64,000 bases of DNA, from positions 186,001 to 250,000 of the forward strand of contig NZ_CP047318.1 of assembly GCF_009857135.1 (NCBI RefSeq). Reading direction: 5' to 3'. The first letter of the stretch is position 1. Each line of letters opens with the position of its first letter. The notes under the pieces were generated by a model. The model was not told where the DNA came from, ran no database searches, and worked only from the letters and a program-made list of their open reading frames with translations. Shown piece by piece: positions 1 through 9,347 of this stretch. The stretch comes from Streptomyces sp. HM190. GTDB taxonomy: Bacteria > Actinomycetota > Actinomycetes > Streptomycetales > Streptomycetaceae. The translations under genes were made by a program, and so were the position numbers.

Positions 1-2
1 TG

Positions 3-1085
3 CCCGCTCCGCTGGCCACTGCGGTCGGCTGGCCCGGCTTCACCTGGATGGCGGGGATCCTCTACCTGACGCTGGCGCTGCTGGCGGGTGAGGCGGTCCG
101 CCCCGTGCTGCTGCGGGTCCGGCGGCGGCGCTCCGTCGGTGACGCGGCGTCCGCAGCCCTGAGCACGGCGTCCGAGTGCGGAGGGGAGCGCCCGTACGGT
201 ACGGGCTCCGCATCCGGCCCGGACAGCCCGGCGCCCGCGTCGGCCGACGGGCTCCTGGCCTCCCGGCGGATGTTCGTGAGCCGGGTCGTCGCCGTCGCCG
301 CCGGGACCGCCGCCGGCGCCGCCGTGGGGTATGGCGCGTACACCGCGCTGGGGCCGCCCCGTGTCAGGCACCTCGTCGTGCCCCTGGCCCGGCTCGGCCC
401 GGAGGCCCACGGTTTCCGGATCGCGCTGATCAGCGACATCCACCTGAACGTGCTGGTGGGGCGTTCCCGCACGCGGCAGTTGGTGGACCTCCTCAACGGC
501 ACAGAGCCGGACCTGGTGGCCCTCGTGGGTGACCTCGTGGAGGACGCCGACGTGGCTGTCCAGGGTCGGGCCGCCGAACCGCTCGCGGACCTGCGGGCGC
601 CGCACGGCGCGTACTACGTGACCGGGAACCACGAGTTCTACTCGGGCGCCGAGCAGTGGGTCCGCTTCGTGAGCGGGCTCGGGCTGCGCCCCTTGCGCAA
701 CGAGCGGGTCGCCCTGCCGGGCTTCGATCTGGCCGGGGTTGAGGACGCCAGCGGCGTCGACCACGGCGGCGGCCCCGACTACGAGGCCGCGTTGGGCGGA
801 CGTGACCGGGACCGGGCCGTGGTTCTCCTCGCCCACCAGCCGGCTCAGGTCACTGAGGCTGCCAGGTACGGGGTGGACCTCCAGTTGTCCGGGCACACCC
901 ATGGCGGTCAGCTGTGGCCCTTCACCCGTCTCGCGTCGTTGGTCGAGCCGGACGTCGCCGGGCTGAGCCGGCACCGGGACACCCTGCTGTATGTGAGCCG
1001 GGGCACCGGCTTCTGGGGGCCGCCCGTCCGCCTGGACGCCGACCCGGACATCACCGTCGTGGAGCTGGCGTTGCCCCACGCCTGA
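3..1085 (+). CDS. Metallophosphoesterase (5' end outside window)
   Basis: Calcineurin-like phosphoesterase of the YkuE/YaeI type, expected to be membrane-anchored and to hydrolyse phosphoester bonds with a two-metal centre. Counting from the first ATG at 48, the metal-binding motifs are in order: DIHLN near 130, GDLVED near 162, GNHE near 193, LLAHQP near 261 and GHTHGGQ near 282. A hydrophobic stretch precedes the catalytic domain (about 75-105), and the frame is open to the window edge. Family members carry several N-terminal membrane helices, so the true start is probably upstream and this entry is 5'-partial. It converges on the UvrA-like gene with about 40 bp between stops. Substrate unknown. 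Confidence 0.88.
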   Translation, partial: PAPLATAVGWPGFTWMAGILYLTLALLAGEAVRPVLLRVRRRRSVGDAASAALSTASECGGERPYGTGSASGPDSPAPASADGLLASRRMFVSRVVAVAAGTAAGAAVGYGAYTALGPPRVRHLVVPLARLGPEAHGFRIALISDIHLNVLVGRSRTRQLVDLLNGTEPDLVALVGDLVEDADVAVQGRAAEPLADLRAPHGAYYVTGNHEFYSGAEQWVRFVSGLGLRPLRNERVALPGFDLAGVEDASGVDHGGGPDYEAALGGRDRDRAVVLLAHQPAQVTEAARYGVDLQLSGHTHGGQLWPFTRLASLVEPDVAGLSRHRDTLLYVSRGTGFWGPPVRLDADPDITVVELALPHA

Positions 1086-1125
1086 CCGTGTGGGCGACGG
1101 CAGGGCGCGGGGCGTCACCGGTGTG

Positions 1126-3618
1126 TCAGTGGTCGCCGTGCCCGTTCAGGAGCGGCAGGCCCGCCATGTACCGGCGGAAATATCCCGCGGTCGGGGTGTG
1201 GGCCTCGGCGACCTGGTCGGGGGTCCCGGCCGCCACGACCGCGCCTCCGTCCGGTCCGGCGCCCGGGCCGAGATCGATCACCCAGTCCGCGGAGGCCGCG
1301 ACGGGGATGTCGTGCTCGGCGACGACCACCGTGTTGCCCGAGTCCAGGAGCAGGTCGAAGGCGTCCACCATGCGCTGGATGTCGGAAGGGTGCAGACCCG
1401 AGACGGGTTCGTCGAGTACGACCAGTCCGGCCTTGCGGCCCGCGGAACCACGCTGGATCGCCGACGCGAGCTTGAGGCGCTGCGCCTCGCCGCCGGAGAG
1501 TTCCGTGGCGTTCTGGCCGAGTTGCAGATAGCCGAGGCCGACCCGGTCCATGGCCTTGAGTGTCTCCGCCAACTGCCGGTTCTCCGTGAGGCGTTCGACG
1601 GCCTCGGCGACGGTCAGCTCCAGCACCCCGTCGACGGTCAGTCCCTGGTAGGTGATCTCCAGGGCCTCCGGTGTGTAGCGGCGTCCCTCGCAGGCGTCGC
1701 AGACCACCCACACGTCCGGCAGGAAGTGCATGTCGACCAGCTTGCGGCCGTACCCGGTGCAGACCTCGCAGCGTCCGCCGTTGGCTGTGTTGAAGGAGAA
1801 CCAGGAGGCCTTGATGCCGCGCTTGCGCGCCTCGTCGGTCTCCGCGAACAGCTTGCGAACGATGTCGAACGCTTTGCTGTAGGTGGCGGGGTTGGACCGG
1901 GGTGTCCGGCCGATCGGCTCCTGGTCGACCACGGCGACCCAGCCGAAGGTCCCGGCACCGGTGACCCGGCGGACGGTGTCGGTCGCCGTTCCGCTCAGAG
2001 CCGCCTCGGTCCCGGCACCGAGGGCGCCGAGGAGGCTGCTCTTGCCACTGCCGCTGACCCCGGTCAGGCAGGTCAACCGGCCCACAGGAAAGCGGACCAG
2101 GTCCGCCGTCACGTTGTGCGCGGACAGCCCGTGCAGTTCCACCCAGCCAGTGCCCTCCCCGACCGGCCGGCGGGCACGGCGCAGCCGCGGTCCCTTCCCG
2201 GCGAGGTAGTGCCCGGTGAGCGAACGGGGATGCCCGGCGACGTCGGCGGGGGTGCCGGAGACGAGCACCTCGCCGCCCAGCCGTCCGGCACCCGGTCCCA
2301 TGTCGATGACCCAGTCAGCGCGGGCGATGAGTTCCGGGTCGTGCTCGACCAGCAGCACGGTGTTCCCGGCGGCACGCAACTCCAGTGCTATGTCCAGCAG
2401 ATGGGCCTTGTCGGCGGGGTGGAGGCCGGTGCCTGGTTCGTCGAGTACGAAGATGATGTCGCTGAGTTCGGTGCTGAGCTGTGCGGCGAGCCGGGTGCGC
2501 TGGAGCTCGCCGCCGGACAGGGTGGCCGCGCTGCGGGACAGTTGGAGGTGGGCGAGGCCGAGGCGGTCCAGCACCCGGAGTCTGCGGGCGAGATCCTGGA
2601 GGAGGGGTTCACCGACCGCGCGCTGTGCGGTGTCGAGGCCGGAGGTGACCCGGTCGCCCCAGGCGCGTACCTCGCGGACGTCGGCCTCCAGCAGTTCGGG
2701 GTAGGCGAGCCCGCCGAGCCGTACCGACCGGGCGATCTCGTCGTAGCCGGTGCCTCCGCAGGTGGTGCAGGGCATTTTGCGCATGTACGGCAGGTACCGT
2801 TCTTTCGCGCTGGGTGTCGCCGCGTTCGCGAAGACCCGCTCGACCTCGGCGAGCGCTCCGCGCAGCGGCTCGCTGGAGGTGTACGTCCACGAGGACGTCT
2901 CGTTCTTGTTCGGCATGTCGACGGTGGCTTCGATCTTCTCGTCACCAGTGCCGTACAGCACCTCGTGCCGGAAGCGCTCGGGCAGCGCCTGCCAGGGCAG
3001 GGCGAGGTCCACGCCGCGTTTCTCGGCCAGTGCGGGAATGAAGGCGTGTTCGGCGGAACGCCACTTCGCGTACCAAGGGGAGGCTCCCTCGAAGAGGGGC
3101 AACTCCGGTCGCGTGATGACGAGTTCCTCCTGCGCCTGCCAGAGTCCGCCGACGCCGTGGCACTCGGAGCAGCTTCCTTCTGGGGTATGCCGGTCGAAGT
3201 GCGCGGAGCTGAGATGTCCGTCACCGGGGAGCGCGTCCGGGCCGATGCCGGGCAGCCGGGAGTAGAGCAGTCCGAGGTGGCCGTCGATGCCGGTGATGGT
3301 GGCGACGGTGGAGCGTGGATTGCGGTTGAGCCGGCGCTGGTCGACGGCGAGGGTGGCGCCCAGGCCGAGGACCCGGTCCACCTTGGGGCGGTTTCGCTGG
3401 GTGATGTACTGCCGGACGAACGGCGAGAGCCCTTCCAGGTAACGGAGTTGGGCCTCGTTGTGCAGGGTGTCGATCGCTAAGGAGGTCTTGCCGCTGCCGC
3501 TGACGCCGGTGAAGGCCACCACCTGCCCCTTGGGGATGCGCACGGTGACGTCGCGGAGGTTGTTGGTCCGTGCTCCCACCACCTCGATGGTCTCCGAGGT
3601 GCGCACGCTTGCTGTCAT
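1126..3618 (-). CDS. UvrA-like ABC excinuclease paralogue
   Basis: Double ABC-cassette protein of the UvrA family, 830 residues; housekeeping UvrA is about 950-1000. It has two Walker A motifs (GVSGSGKTS at 38-46 and GVSGSGKSS near 519), two signatures (LSGGELQRT near 365, LSGGEAQRL near 704) and CxxC zinc pairs in both halves. The short length suggests loss of the UvrB-interacting region, as in UvrA2/DrrC-type proteins linked to DNA-intercalator tolerance. That role is known for some family members and is only inferred here. The gene stands alone with no uvrB or uvrC nearby, so it is probably an accessory DNA-damage or drug-tolerance protein rather than core repair. The start is ATG; the upstream Shine-Dalgarno match is only moderate. 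Confidence 0.88.
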   Translation of the reverse strand: MTASVRTSETIEVVGARTNNLRDVTVRIPKGQVVAFTGVSGSGKTSLAIDTLHNEAQLRYLEGLSPFVRQYITQRNRPKVDRVLGLGATLAVDQRRLNRNPRSTVATITGIDGHLGLLYSRLPGIGPDALPGDGHLSSAHFDRHTPEGSCSECHGVGGLWQAQEELVITRPELPLFEGASPWYAKWRSAEHAFIPALAEKRGVDLALPWQALPERFRHEVLYGTGDEKIEATVDMPNKNETSSWTYTSSEPLRGALAEVERVFANAATPSAKERYLPYMRKMPCTTCGGTGYDEIARSVRLGGLAYPELLEADVREVRAWGDRVTSGLDTAQRAVGEPLLQDLARRLRVLDRLGLAHLQLSRSAATLSGGELQRTRLAAQLSTELSDIIFVLDEPGTGLHPADKAHLLDIALELRAAGNTVLLVEHDPELIARADWVIDMGPGAGRLGGEVLVSGTPADVAGHPRSLTGHYLAGKGPRLRRARRPVGEGTGWVELHGLSAHNVTADLVRFPVGRLTCLTGVSGSGKSSLLGALGAGTEAALSGTATDTVRRVTGAGTFGWVAVVDQEPIGRTPRSNPATYSKAFDIVRKLFAETDEARKRGIKASWFSFNTANGGRCEVCTGYGRKLVDMHFLPDVWVVCDACEGRRYTPEALEITYQGLTVDGVLELTVAEAVERLTENRQLAETLKAMDRVGLGYLQLGQNATELSGGEAQRLKLASAIQRGSAGRKAGLVVLDEPVSGLHPSDIQRMVDAFDLLLDSGNTVVVAEHDIPVAASADWVIDLGPGAGPDGGAVVAAGTPDQVAEAHTPTAGYFRRYMAGLPLLNGHGDH

Positions 3619-3738
3619 TTCTTCAGTCCTCTCCCCTGTGACGGGAAGGGGAACGTACGAACCCGGAGCGCCCGGCAGGGCCGGATCTCCGCGTCCTGAG
3701 CATCTCGAAGGCCCTTCCCGGATGGATCACCGAGGTTA

Positions 3739-4221
3739 CTAGGCGACGCCGGCCGCACACCTACGGGAGAGTCCTTCGAGCAGCTCCAGGGCACGGTGCG
3801 TCGCCTCGTACGGCACGAAGAGGTGGTCGTGGTGGAATCCGGCCACCACGTTGCAGCTCATTCCGGCCCCGGCGAGTTCCTGTGCGACGGCGGCGGTCAG
3901 GCCCACCGCGTCCAGGGCGGAGTGCACCCGCAGGACCAACCACCCAGCCACGTAGTCGTACTTGAGCCCTGCCGCCTCGGCGTCCTCCTGCCGCAGCACC
4001 AGGGTGAGACCCTCCGGTTCGGTCACCGTGACGACCGGGGTCACCCCGGGCGGGATGCCACCGGCCACGGTGGTGAACACATAGCGTCCTGGATTCAGTT
4101 CCGGGCGCATGCCGATCAGGAGTTGTCGCAGGTCAGTTTCACCGGGCACGACGGACAGCCTATACAGCCGGGCGGCCAGGGCGCGCACGGTGACGTGTCG
4201 CTCCTTCGGCGCAGACACCAT
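3739..4221 (-). CDS. ACT-domain protein
   Basis: A 160-residue protein with two tandem ACT-like ligand-binding folds and no catalytic domain. The first half carries PGVTPVVTVTEPEGLTLVL and the second a VGLTAAVAQELAGAGMSCNVV segment typical of ACT_7-type proteins, which usually bind amino acids. An AAGGAG lies inside the frame, 12 nt before an in-frame GTG at codon 11, while the ATG at 4221 has no clear ribosome-binding site, so translation may start at that GTG. It is monocistronic between the UvrA-like gene and the broken ltrA. Regulatory partner unknown. Confidence 0.75.
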   Translation of the reverse strand: MVSAPKERHVTVRALAARLYRLSVVPGETDLRQLLIGMRPELNPGRYVFTTVAGGIPPGVTPVVTVTEPEGLTLVLRQEDAEAAGLKYDYVAGWLVLRVHSALDAVGLTAAVAQELAGAGMSCNVVAGFHHDHLFVPYEATHRALELLEGLSRRCAAGVA

Positions 4222-4434
4222 CGAGTGATGACGGGCGGGGACGCCCGGCTACTTCGCTCTGGCGGTGCGCCCCTTCAGAGCGGGGATGACCGTGCGGAGG
4301 TCGTCGCCCTCCGCCGCCGTGCTCGCCGGGGCGCTTCTTCGACGGGCACCCGGCGGTCTTGGCGCCGGCCATGGCCGGGGTTCGCCTGGTCCTGGCCGCC
4401 GCGCACCGGTGGCCCGCCAAGGCCGGGGCTCGAC

Positions 4435-5340
4435 CAGCGCCGGATAAGCTGGGGCTACATGGCTTCGGCGCTCCTGTTCGGCGTTTCGGCGCTGCTCCCG
4501 CTCCTGTGGGTGTTCGTGGTCCGGGCGTGCAGCCTGCTGCAGGAGGCAGGGCTCCTCCCGCTCGGCGACCGCCGCGACCGACCCCGCGACCGGCCGCGGA
4601 CTCGGCCGACGCGGGAAGGCCGGTGGCGGGAGCTGTTCGCGGCGCCCCGTGACCCGAACCTGGCCGTGGACTCGGCCCACCTCGCCGAACGCTTCGGGCT
4701 GTTCATGATCCTGTTGCTGGGTGAGCTGGTGATCATGGTGGGGACGGCGGCGCTCGCACGCTCGGCCGACGACCTCGGCTACTGGCTGGCGCTGGTCGGC
4801 GGGCTGTTGCTGGCCGGGGCGCGGTGGTGGATGTACCTTCACGTCGGCCGTGGAAATGTACGAGTGCATGCTCGACCTCTCCGGCGGCAACCCAGCCCTG
4901 GCGTACTCGTTGTACGCCGTGGGGCACCTCATGCCGGCCTTCGCGCTGGTACTCGTCGCGGGCGGGGTGAACCTGTCCCTGCACGAGCCGGCACCGCACG
5001 CGGCCGCGTGGTTCACCACGACCGGGCTGGCCATGTACCTGGCGGGCACCAGGGTCTTCTCGGCCGCTTCCCGGCGCCGGCAGGTGAGCCTGGGCTGGAG
5101 CGCGGTCATCGCCGTCACCGTGACCTCGCCTTGCTTGCCCAGGTCCTGCCGGCTCCAGCGGTGGTCCTGCTGATCGCAGGCTGGGCGGTCCTCAGCGCCG
5201 CGGTGGCGGCGGCGATCCGGCACCGCGCACTCGACCGCTTCGGCGAGGACCCGGTGGCCTTCCTGCGGAGCATCACCGAAGCGTCCCCCCGGGCCGCTGT
5301 CCCCAGGTGCTGCCTACCTGGACCACGTGGGGCCGCATAG
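4435..5340 (+). pseudogene. Frameshifted, N-truncated LtrA-family membrane protein
   Basis: The three pieces together match the C-terminal part of low-temperature-requirement A (LtrA) membrane proteins. From 4459 one frame gives membrane helices and the family hallmark AERFGLFMILLLGE near 4684. At about 4834-4838 the run TACCTTCACG carries one extra base; dropping it restores WMYFTSAVEMYE and moves into the second frame (4850-5173). That piece gives two more helices, then near 5125 the reading returns to the first frame (AQVLPAPAVVLLIAGWAVL) and ends at 5340. Family members are about 380-400 residues and this covers about 290, so the N-terminal helices are missing. Either a true pseudogene or sequencing indels in a gene already truncated at its 5' end. 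Confidence 0.75.
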
Positions 5341-5515
5341 CCCGCGACACGGGTTTGCCGCGCAGAGGCCGTGCTCGGCCGGGTACACCGGCGCCCAGGA
5401 TCGCACAGCGAGTCATCGTCCGGGCTGGTCGGCGCGTGAGCCCGCGTCGTATACGTCGGGGAGCAACGCCCTCAGCCGGGTGTCGCGCGGAAGGATGCTC
5501 GGACCAGCCGATCGG

Positions 5516-5532
5516 CGAACACGTTCGTTACG
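5516..5532. promoter_or_regulatory. TetR operator upstream of the regulator gene
   Basis: The sequence CGAACACGTTCGTTACG contains a near-perfect palindrome (CGAAC-AC-GTTCG) and ends 9 nt before the GTG start of the TetR gene. The same core followed by the same TTACG tail recurs before the downstream operon (6338-6354). Two such copies flanking the regulator gene strongly suggest autoregulated operators. Being so close to the start codon, with no Shine-Dalgarno in between, it may sit over a leaderless transcription start. Confidence 0.7.
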
Positions 5533-5541
5533 ATCGTCGTT

Positions 5542-6237
5542 GTGACTGCGAGAAGAGAGCCGATCAGCCGCCGGGAGCGTCCGGCGAAGCCCGCCCTGTC
5601 CCGGCGTTGGATAGTGGACACCGCCGTGCGGATCATGCGGGCGGAGGGACTGGGGAAGGTCACGATGCGCCGCCTGGCGCAGGAGCTGGACACCGGCCCG
5701 GCATCACTGTACGTGTACATCGCCAACACCGCGGAACTGCATGCGGCCGTCCTGGATTCCCTGCTCGGCGAGGTCGACCTGACCGGACGGGACGGCGGTG
5801 AGGACTGGCGCGAGCAACTCCGCGCCGTCATGACGTCGTACACCCAGGTGCTGTTCGAGTACCCGCAGCTCGCGCGGGCCGCGCTCGTCGCCCGCCCGAG
5901 CGGCGAGAACTACCTCCGCCTGGTGGAGCGCATCCTCGACCTCCTTGCTCAGAGCGGCGCCGGCCGCGAGCAGGTCGCCTGGGGGGTCGACAAACTGCTC
6001 CAGGACTCGACAGCCACCGCTGCCGAGCATTCGACCCGTGAGCACGACCCCGCCTCCGAAGACGACTGGGACGCCACCGTGCATGCCCTGCATGCCGTGG
6101 ACCCCGCCACGCATCCGGCGATCACCGCGCACATGCCCGCCCTGATCGGCGGTTCGGTGCCGGACAGGATGCGCTGGAGCTTCGACGTCCTCGTCAACGG
6201 CATCATCCACACACCCGTCCCGGGCGCAGTGGACTGA
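5542..6237 (+). CDS. TetR/AcrR-family repressor
   Basis: DNA-binding repressor of 231 residues. The N-terminal helix-turn-helix runs at about residues 20-65 (IVDTAVRIMRAEGLGKVTMRRLA then LDTGPASLYVYIANTAEL). The variable C-terminal half is a ligand-binding domain of the TetR_C type. GTG is chosen because it directly follows the operator and fits the usual N-terminal length; no Shine-Dalgarno is visible, so leaderless initiation is possible. It lies just upstream of, and in the same direction as, the monooxygenase/hydrolase/reductase/dioxygenase genes, and its own operator motif recurs before them. The likely role is to release that operon when an aromatic or quinone-like inducer binds. The inducer identity is inference. 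Confidence 0.88.
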   Translation: MTARREPISRRERPAKPALSRRWIVDTAVRIMRAEGLGKVTMRRLAQELDTGPASLYVYIANTAELHAAVLDSLLGEVDLTGRDGGEDWREQLRAVMTSYTQVLFEYPQLARAALVARPSGENYLRLVERILDLLAQSGAGREQVAWGVDKLLQDSTATAAEHSTREHDPASEDDWDATVHALHAVDPATHPAITAHMPALIGGSVPDRMRWSFDVLVNGIIHTPVPGAVD

Positions 6238-6322
6238 GCGCGGGGCGAGGGTAACGCGCCTGGGCGGCGGACGCCGCCCAGGGGGAACGGAAGGTCTCCG
6301 CGCCGCCTGCCGCTCATTGCGG

Positions 6323-6354
6323 CGAACTTGTTCGCAACGAACATGTTCGTTACG
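6323..6354. promoter_or_regulatory. Double TetR operator of the oxidoreductase operon
   Basis: Two adjacent palindromes lie here: CGAACTTGTTCG at 6323-6334 and CGAACATGTTCG at 6338-6349. The second is the core of a perfect 16-bp palindrome (AACGAACATGTTCGTT, 6336-6351). Their centres are 15 bp apart and the second shares the GTTCGTTACG tail of the operator before the tetR gene. This is consistent with cooperative binding of two dimers at the operon promoter about 130 bp before the monooxygenase ATG. Confidence 0.72.
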
Positions 6355-6481
6355 GTGAGGTGGTGGCCGAGGCATCCCGTGCCGCCCCGTCGCGCACGCC
6401 ACTCCTGCGAGGAGCTTTGCGGCGCCGGCGGCGATGACTCGGCGCACCGAGGCGTTTCCCCTACTGCTTCCGGAGGCCCCC

Positions 6482-7624
6482 ATGAGCACCAGTCATGTCC
6501 CGATCGCGATCATCGGCGCGGGTCTTGGCGGTCTGACCGCCGCCCGCGTCCTGCACGTCAACGGCATCGAGTCGGCGATCTTCGAGCTGGAGGCGTCCGC
6601 GGCGGCCCGCACCCAGGGCGGGATGCTCGACATCCACGAGAACAACGGGCAGAAGGCCCTGCATGCCGCCAGCCTCCACGACGACTTCGTCAAGATCGTT
6701 CACGAGGGCGGTCAGGCCATGCGCCTGCTCGGCCCCGACGGGACGGTGCACGTGGCCGAGGAGGACGACGGCACCGGCGGCAGGCCGGAGGTGGACCGCG
6801 GCGACCTGCGTGACCTGCTGCTGGACTCCCTGCCCGACGGCACGATCCACTGGGGTCGGAAGGTCACCGGGGCCCGGGCGCTGGGCGACGGATGTCATGA
6901 GGTGACGTTCGCCGACGGCTCGGCCATCACCACCGATCTCCTGATCGGCGCGGACGGCGCCTGGTCGCGGATCAGGCCGCTGGTCTCGAGCGCCCGGCCT
7001 GCCTACACCGGCATCTCCTTCGTCGAGACCGACCTGTTCGACGCCGACACCCGCCACCCGCGCAGCGCCGCGGTCGTCGGCGGCGGATTCTTCATCGCCC
7101 TGGGGCACGAGCGCGGTGTCCTCGCGCACCGGGAGAGTGACGGCAGTCTCCACGTCTACACCGCGCTCAAGGTCGACGAAGGCTGGCTGGACACGGTCGA
7201 CTTCACCGACCCGGCCGCCGCCAAGGCCGCGGTCCTCGCCCGCTTCGAGGGCTGGGACGAGGATCTGCGGGGCCTGGTCGCCGACGCGGACACGATCACC
7301 CCGCGCCGTATCCACGCCCTGCCCGTCGGGCACCGCTGGGACCGTGTCCCGGGCGTGACGCTGCTCGGTGACGCCGCCCACGTGATGTCCCCCTTCGCTG
7401 GGGAGGGCGCCAACCTGGCCATGCTCGACGGCGCCGAACTCGCCCTGGCGATCGCCGCCCACCCCGGCGACACCGAGGCCGCCCTGGCCGCGTACGAGGA
7501 GGCCCTCTTCCCGCGCAGCGAGGAGTCCGCCGCCGAGTCCGCCACCAGCCTGGACACGATGTTCGGCGAGAAGGGCTTGGAGCAGATGGTCGCCTTCTTC
7601 ACCTCCGGCCCGGCAGCCCAGTGA
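6482..7624 (+). CDS. TetX-like FAD-dependent monooxygenase
   Basis: Group A flavoprotein hydroxylase, 380 residues. It has the FAD-binding GxGxxG fingerprint IIGAGLGGLTAARVL near residues 9-23, a GGMLDIHENNGQKAL segment and a RPEVDRGDLRDLLL arginine/aspartate motif that match the TetX/tetracycline-destructase branch, and the second FAD motif LLGDAAHVMSPFAGEGANLA near 297. The start at 6482 has GGAGG five bases upstream; the further upstream ATG at 6434 has no ribosome site. First gene after the double operator. It would hydroxylate an aromatic or polyketide-like substrate using NAD(P)H and O2. Whether it accepts tetracyclines cannot be told from sequence. Confidence 0.88.
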   Translation: MSTSHVPIAIIGAGLGGLTAARVLHVNGIESAIFELEASAAARTQGGMLDIHENNGQKALHAASLHDDFVKIVHEGGQAMRLLGPDGTVHVAEEDDGTGGRPEVDRGDLRDLLLDSLPDGTIHWGRKVTGARALGDGCHEVTFADGSAITTDLLIGADGAWSRIRPLVSSARPAYTGISFVETDLFDADTRHPRSAAVVGGGFFIALGHERGVLAHRESDGSLHVYTALKVDEGWLDTVDFTDPAAAKAAVLARFEGWDEDLRGLVADADTITPRRIHALPVGHRWDRVPGVTLLGDAAHVMSPFAGEGANLAMLDGAELALAIAAHPGDTEAALAAYEEALFPRSEESAAESATSLDTMFGEKGLEQMVAFFTSGPAAQ

Positions 7625-7689
7625 CGCCAGCGTCTGCGGACGCCGCGTCCTCGGCCGGCGAGCATCCCGGATCCAGGAGGAGGGACCTC

Positions 7690-8442
7690 ATGACCGCCCC
7701 CCTTCAGCGTGCCATTCCGGTACGGCCCGGCCTCGACCTCGCGGTGCGTGAGGCCGGCACCAGCGGCGGCCCGGTCCTCGTCCTGCACGGCGGCCCCGGC
7801 CCCTCCAGCATCAGGGCTTTGATCGACCACCTCGCACCGGATCACAGGGTGGTCGCGCCCACCCATCCGGGCTGGGAGGGCACCGTACGGCCCGACGACC
7901 TGGACTCCGTACCCGCACTCGCCGCTGCCTACCGGGACCTGCTCGCCCACCTCGGGCTGAACGACGTGACGGTGATCGGCACGTCCTTCGGCGGCTGGGT
8001 CGCCACCCAGACCGTCCTGGACGACCGCGAGGGCCGGATCTCCCGGCTCGTCCTCATGGACGCCATCGGCCCCGTCATACCCGGCCAGCAGATCACCGTG
8101 CCCGCCGGGCCACCGGCTCCGGCGGCCGCAGCACCGGCGCCGCAGGGCGGACCGTCCGGGCAGCCGATGGCCGCCATGCGCGCCTATGCGGGCCCGGGCA
8201 TGGCAGACGCCGGCATGCTGCCCCGCCTTTCCACCGTCGCCTGCCCGGTGCTGGTGATCTGGGGCGCGGACGACCAAGTCGTCACCCCGGACTTCGGCCG
8301 CGCCTACGCCGCGGCGTTCCCCCACGCATGGTTCGAACTCATCCCCGGCGCAGGACACCTGCCCATCCGCGAGGAGCCCGAGGCGGTCTTCACCGCTCTG
8401 GACTCCTTCCTCACCCCCCGGGCCTCGGCCGCCGGGCACTGA
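7690..8442 (+). CDS. Alpha/beta hydrolase
   Basis: Soluble alpha/beta-fold hydrolase of 250 residues. Oxyanion region HGGPGPSS near residue 36, nucleophile elbow GTSFGGW near 100, acid-region strand VLVIWGADDQVV near 195 and terminal His in GAGHLPI near 222. Start chosen at ATG 7690 with AGGAGGAGGG just upstream; 65 bp follow the monooxygenase stop. Together with the flanking monooxygenase, reductase and dioxygenase it plausibly hydrolyses a ring-cleavage or ester intermediate. Exact substrate unknown. Confidence 0.88.
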   Translation: MTAPLQRAIPVRPGLDLAVREAGTSGGPVLVLHGGPGPSSIRALIDHLAPDHRVVAPTHPGWEGTVRPDDLDSVPALAAAYRDLLAHLGLNDVTVIGTSFGGWVATQTVLDDREGRISRLVLMDAIGPVIPGQQITVPAGPPAPAAAAPAPQGGPSGQPMAAMRAYAGPGMADAGMLPRLSTVACPVLVIWGADDQVVTPDFGRAYAAAFPHAWFELIPGAGHLPIREEPEAVFTALDSFLTPRASAAGH

Positions 8443-8586
8443 ACCCTGCCCTTGGGTCCCCGCCTGCGGGCCAGCACCGACACCGCGCTTCGGCAAGCGG
8501 GCGCCCATGGGACTCATCACGCGCGGTCGCAGGCCGGCCGCGCGGGGGCGGGGAACCGACCGTCCCTTTCCATCACCGGAGGCACG

Positions 8587-9168
8587 ATGACGAAGATCGC
8601 GATCATTCTCGGCAGCACCCGCACCGCACGTGCCGGCGAATCCGTCGCACAGTGGGTCCTGGAGCAGGCTCGAAAGCGCGGCGACGCCGACTACGACCTC
8701 ATCGACCTCGCCGAGGTCGACCTGCCGCAGATCGACGAACCGTTCCCGCCCGCCATGGGCCGCTACACCCACCCGCACACCCAGCAGTGGGCCACGACCG
8801 TCGCCGCCTACGACGGCTACGTGCTCGTGACCCCCGAGTACAACCACTCCTTCCCCGGCGTCCTGAAGAACGCCCTCGACCGCGTCCACGCCGAGTGGAA
8901 CAACAAGGCCGTCGGCCTCGTCTCCTACGGCGTCGACGGCGGCGTGCGCGCCGTCGAAGCCCTGCGCCCGGTCCTGGGCGCCCTGCAGCTCGCGGACGTC
9001 TCCGCGACGGTCACCTTGAACCTGCGCACCGACTTCGCCGACTTCGGCGCCACGTTCACCCCCGGCGAGCACCAGGGCCCCGCCCTGACGGCGATGCTCG
9101 ACCAGCTCCTGTCCTGGAGCAACGCCCTCGCCCGGACCCGCAACAGCGCAGCCCCGGCAGCTTCCTGA
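8587..9168 (+). CDS. NAD(P)H-dependent FMN reductase / quinone reductase-like flavoprotein
   Basis: Flavodoxin-fold NADPH-dependent FMN reductase, 193 residues. The FMN phosphate loop is ILGSTRTARAGES near residues 7-19. The family signature VTPEYNHSFPGVLKNALD lies near 81-98. The start ATG has GGAGG upstream (CCGGAGGCACG). Proteins of this type reduce flavins, quinones or azo compounds. Within this operon it could supply reduced flavin or carry out two-electron reduction of quinones, lowering redox cycling. Third gene of the TetR-linked operon. Confidence 0.9.
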   Translation: MTKIAIILGSTRTARAGESVAQWVLEQARKRGDADYDLIDLAEVDLPQIDEPFPPAMGRYTHPHTQQWATTVAAYDGYVLVTPEYNHSFPGVLKNALDRVHAEWNNKAVGLVSYGVDGGVRAVEALRPVLGALQLADVSATVTLNLRTDFADFGATFTPGEHQGPALTAMLDQLLSWSNALARTRNSAAPAAS

Positions 9169-9347
9169 AGCCCCTTCGCACGACCTCCTCTCACACGACG
9201 GCCCCGGCCCGCAGCCCACTTCGCACGCCGGTGAAGCGCTGCGCTTTGCCTGCGAACAGGGCCGCGACACCGGCCACGCTGCGGCTCACACACGCGCTCC
9301 GCTCCCGGGGAGCCGCGGGGAACCGCAGCACGGATGAAAGGTCGACC

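Noticed and set aside
1090..3480. A 796-codon plus-strand open frame opposite the UvrA-like gene
   Set aside because: Mirror-frame artefact of high GC; no homology, while the minus strand has full UvrA motifs.
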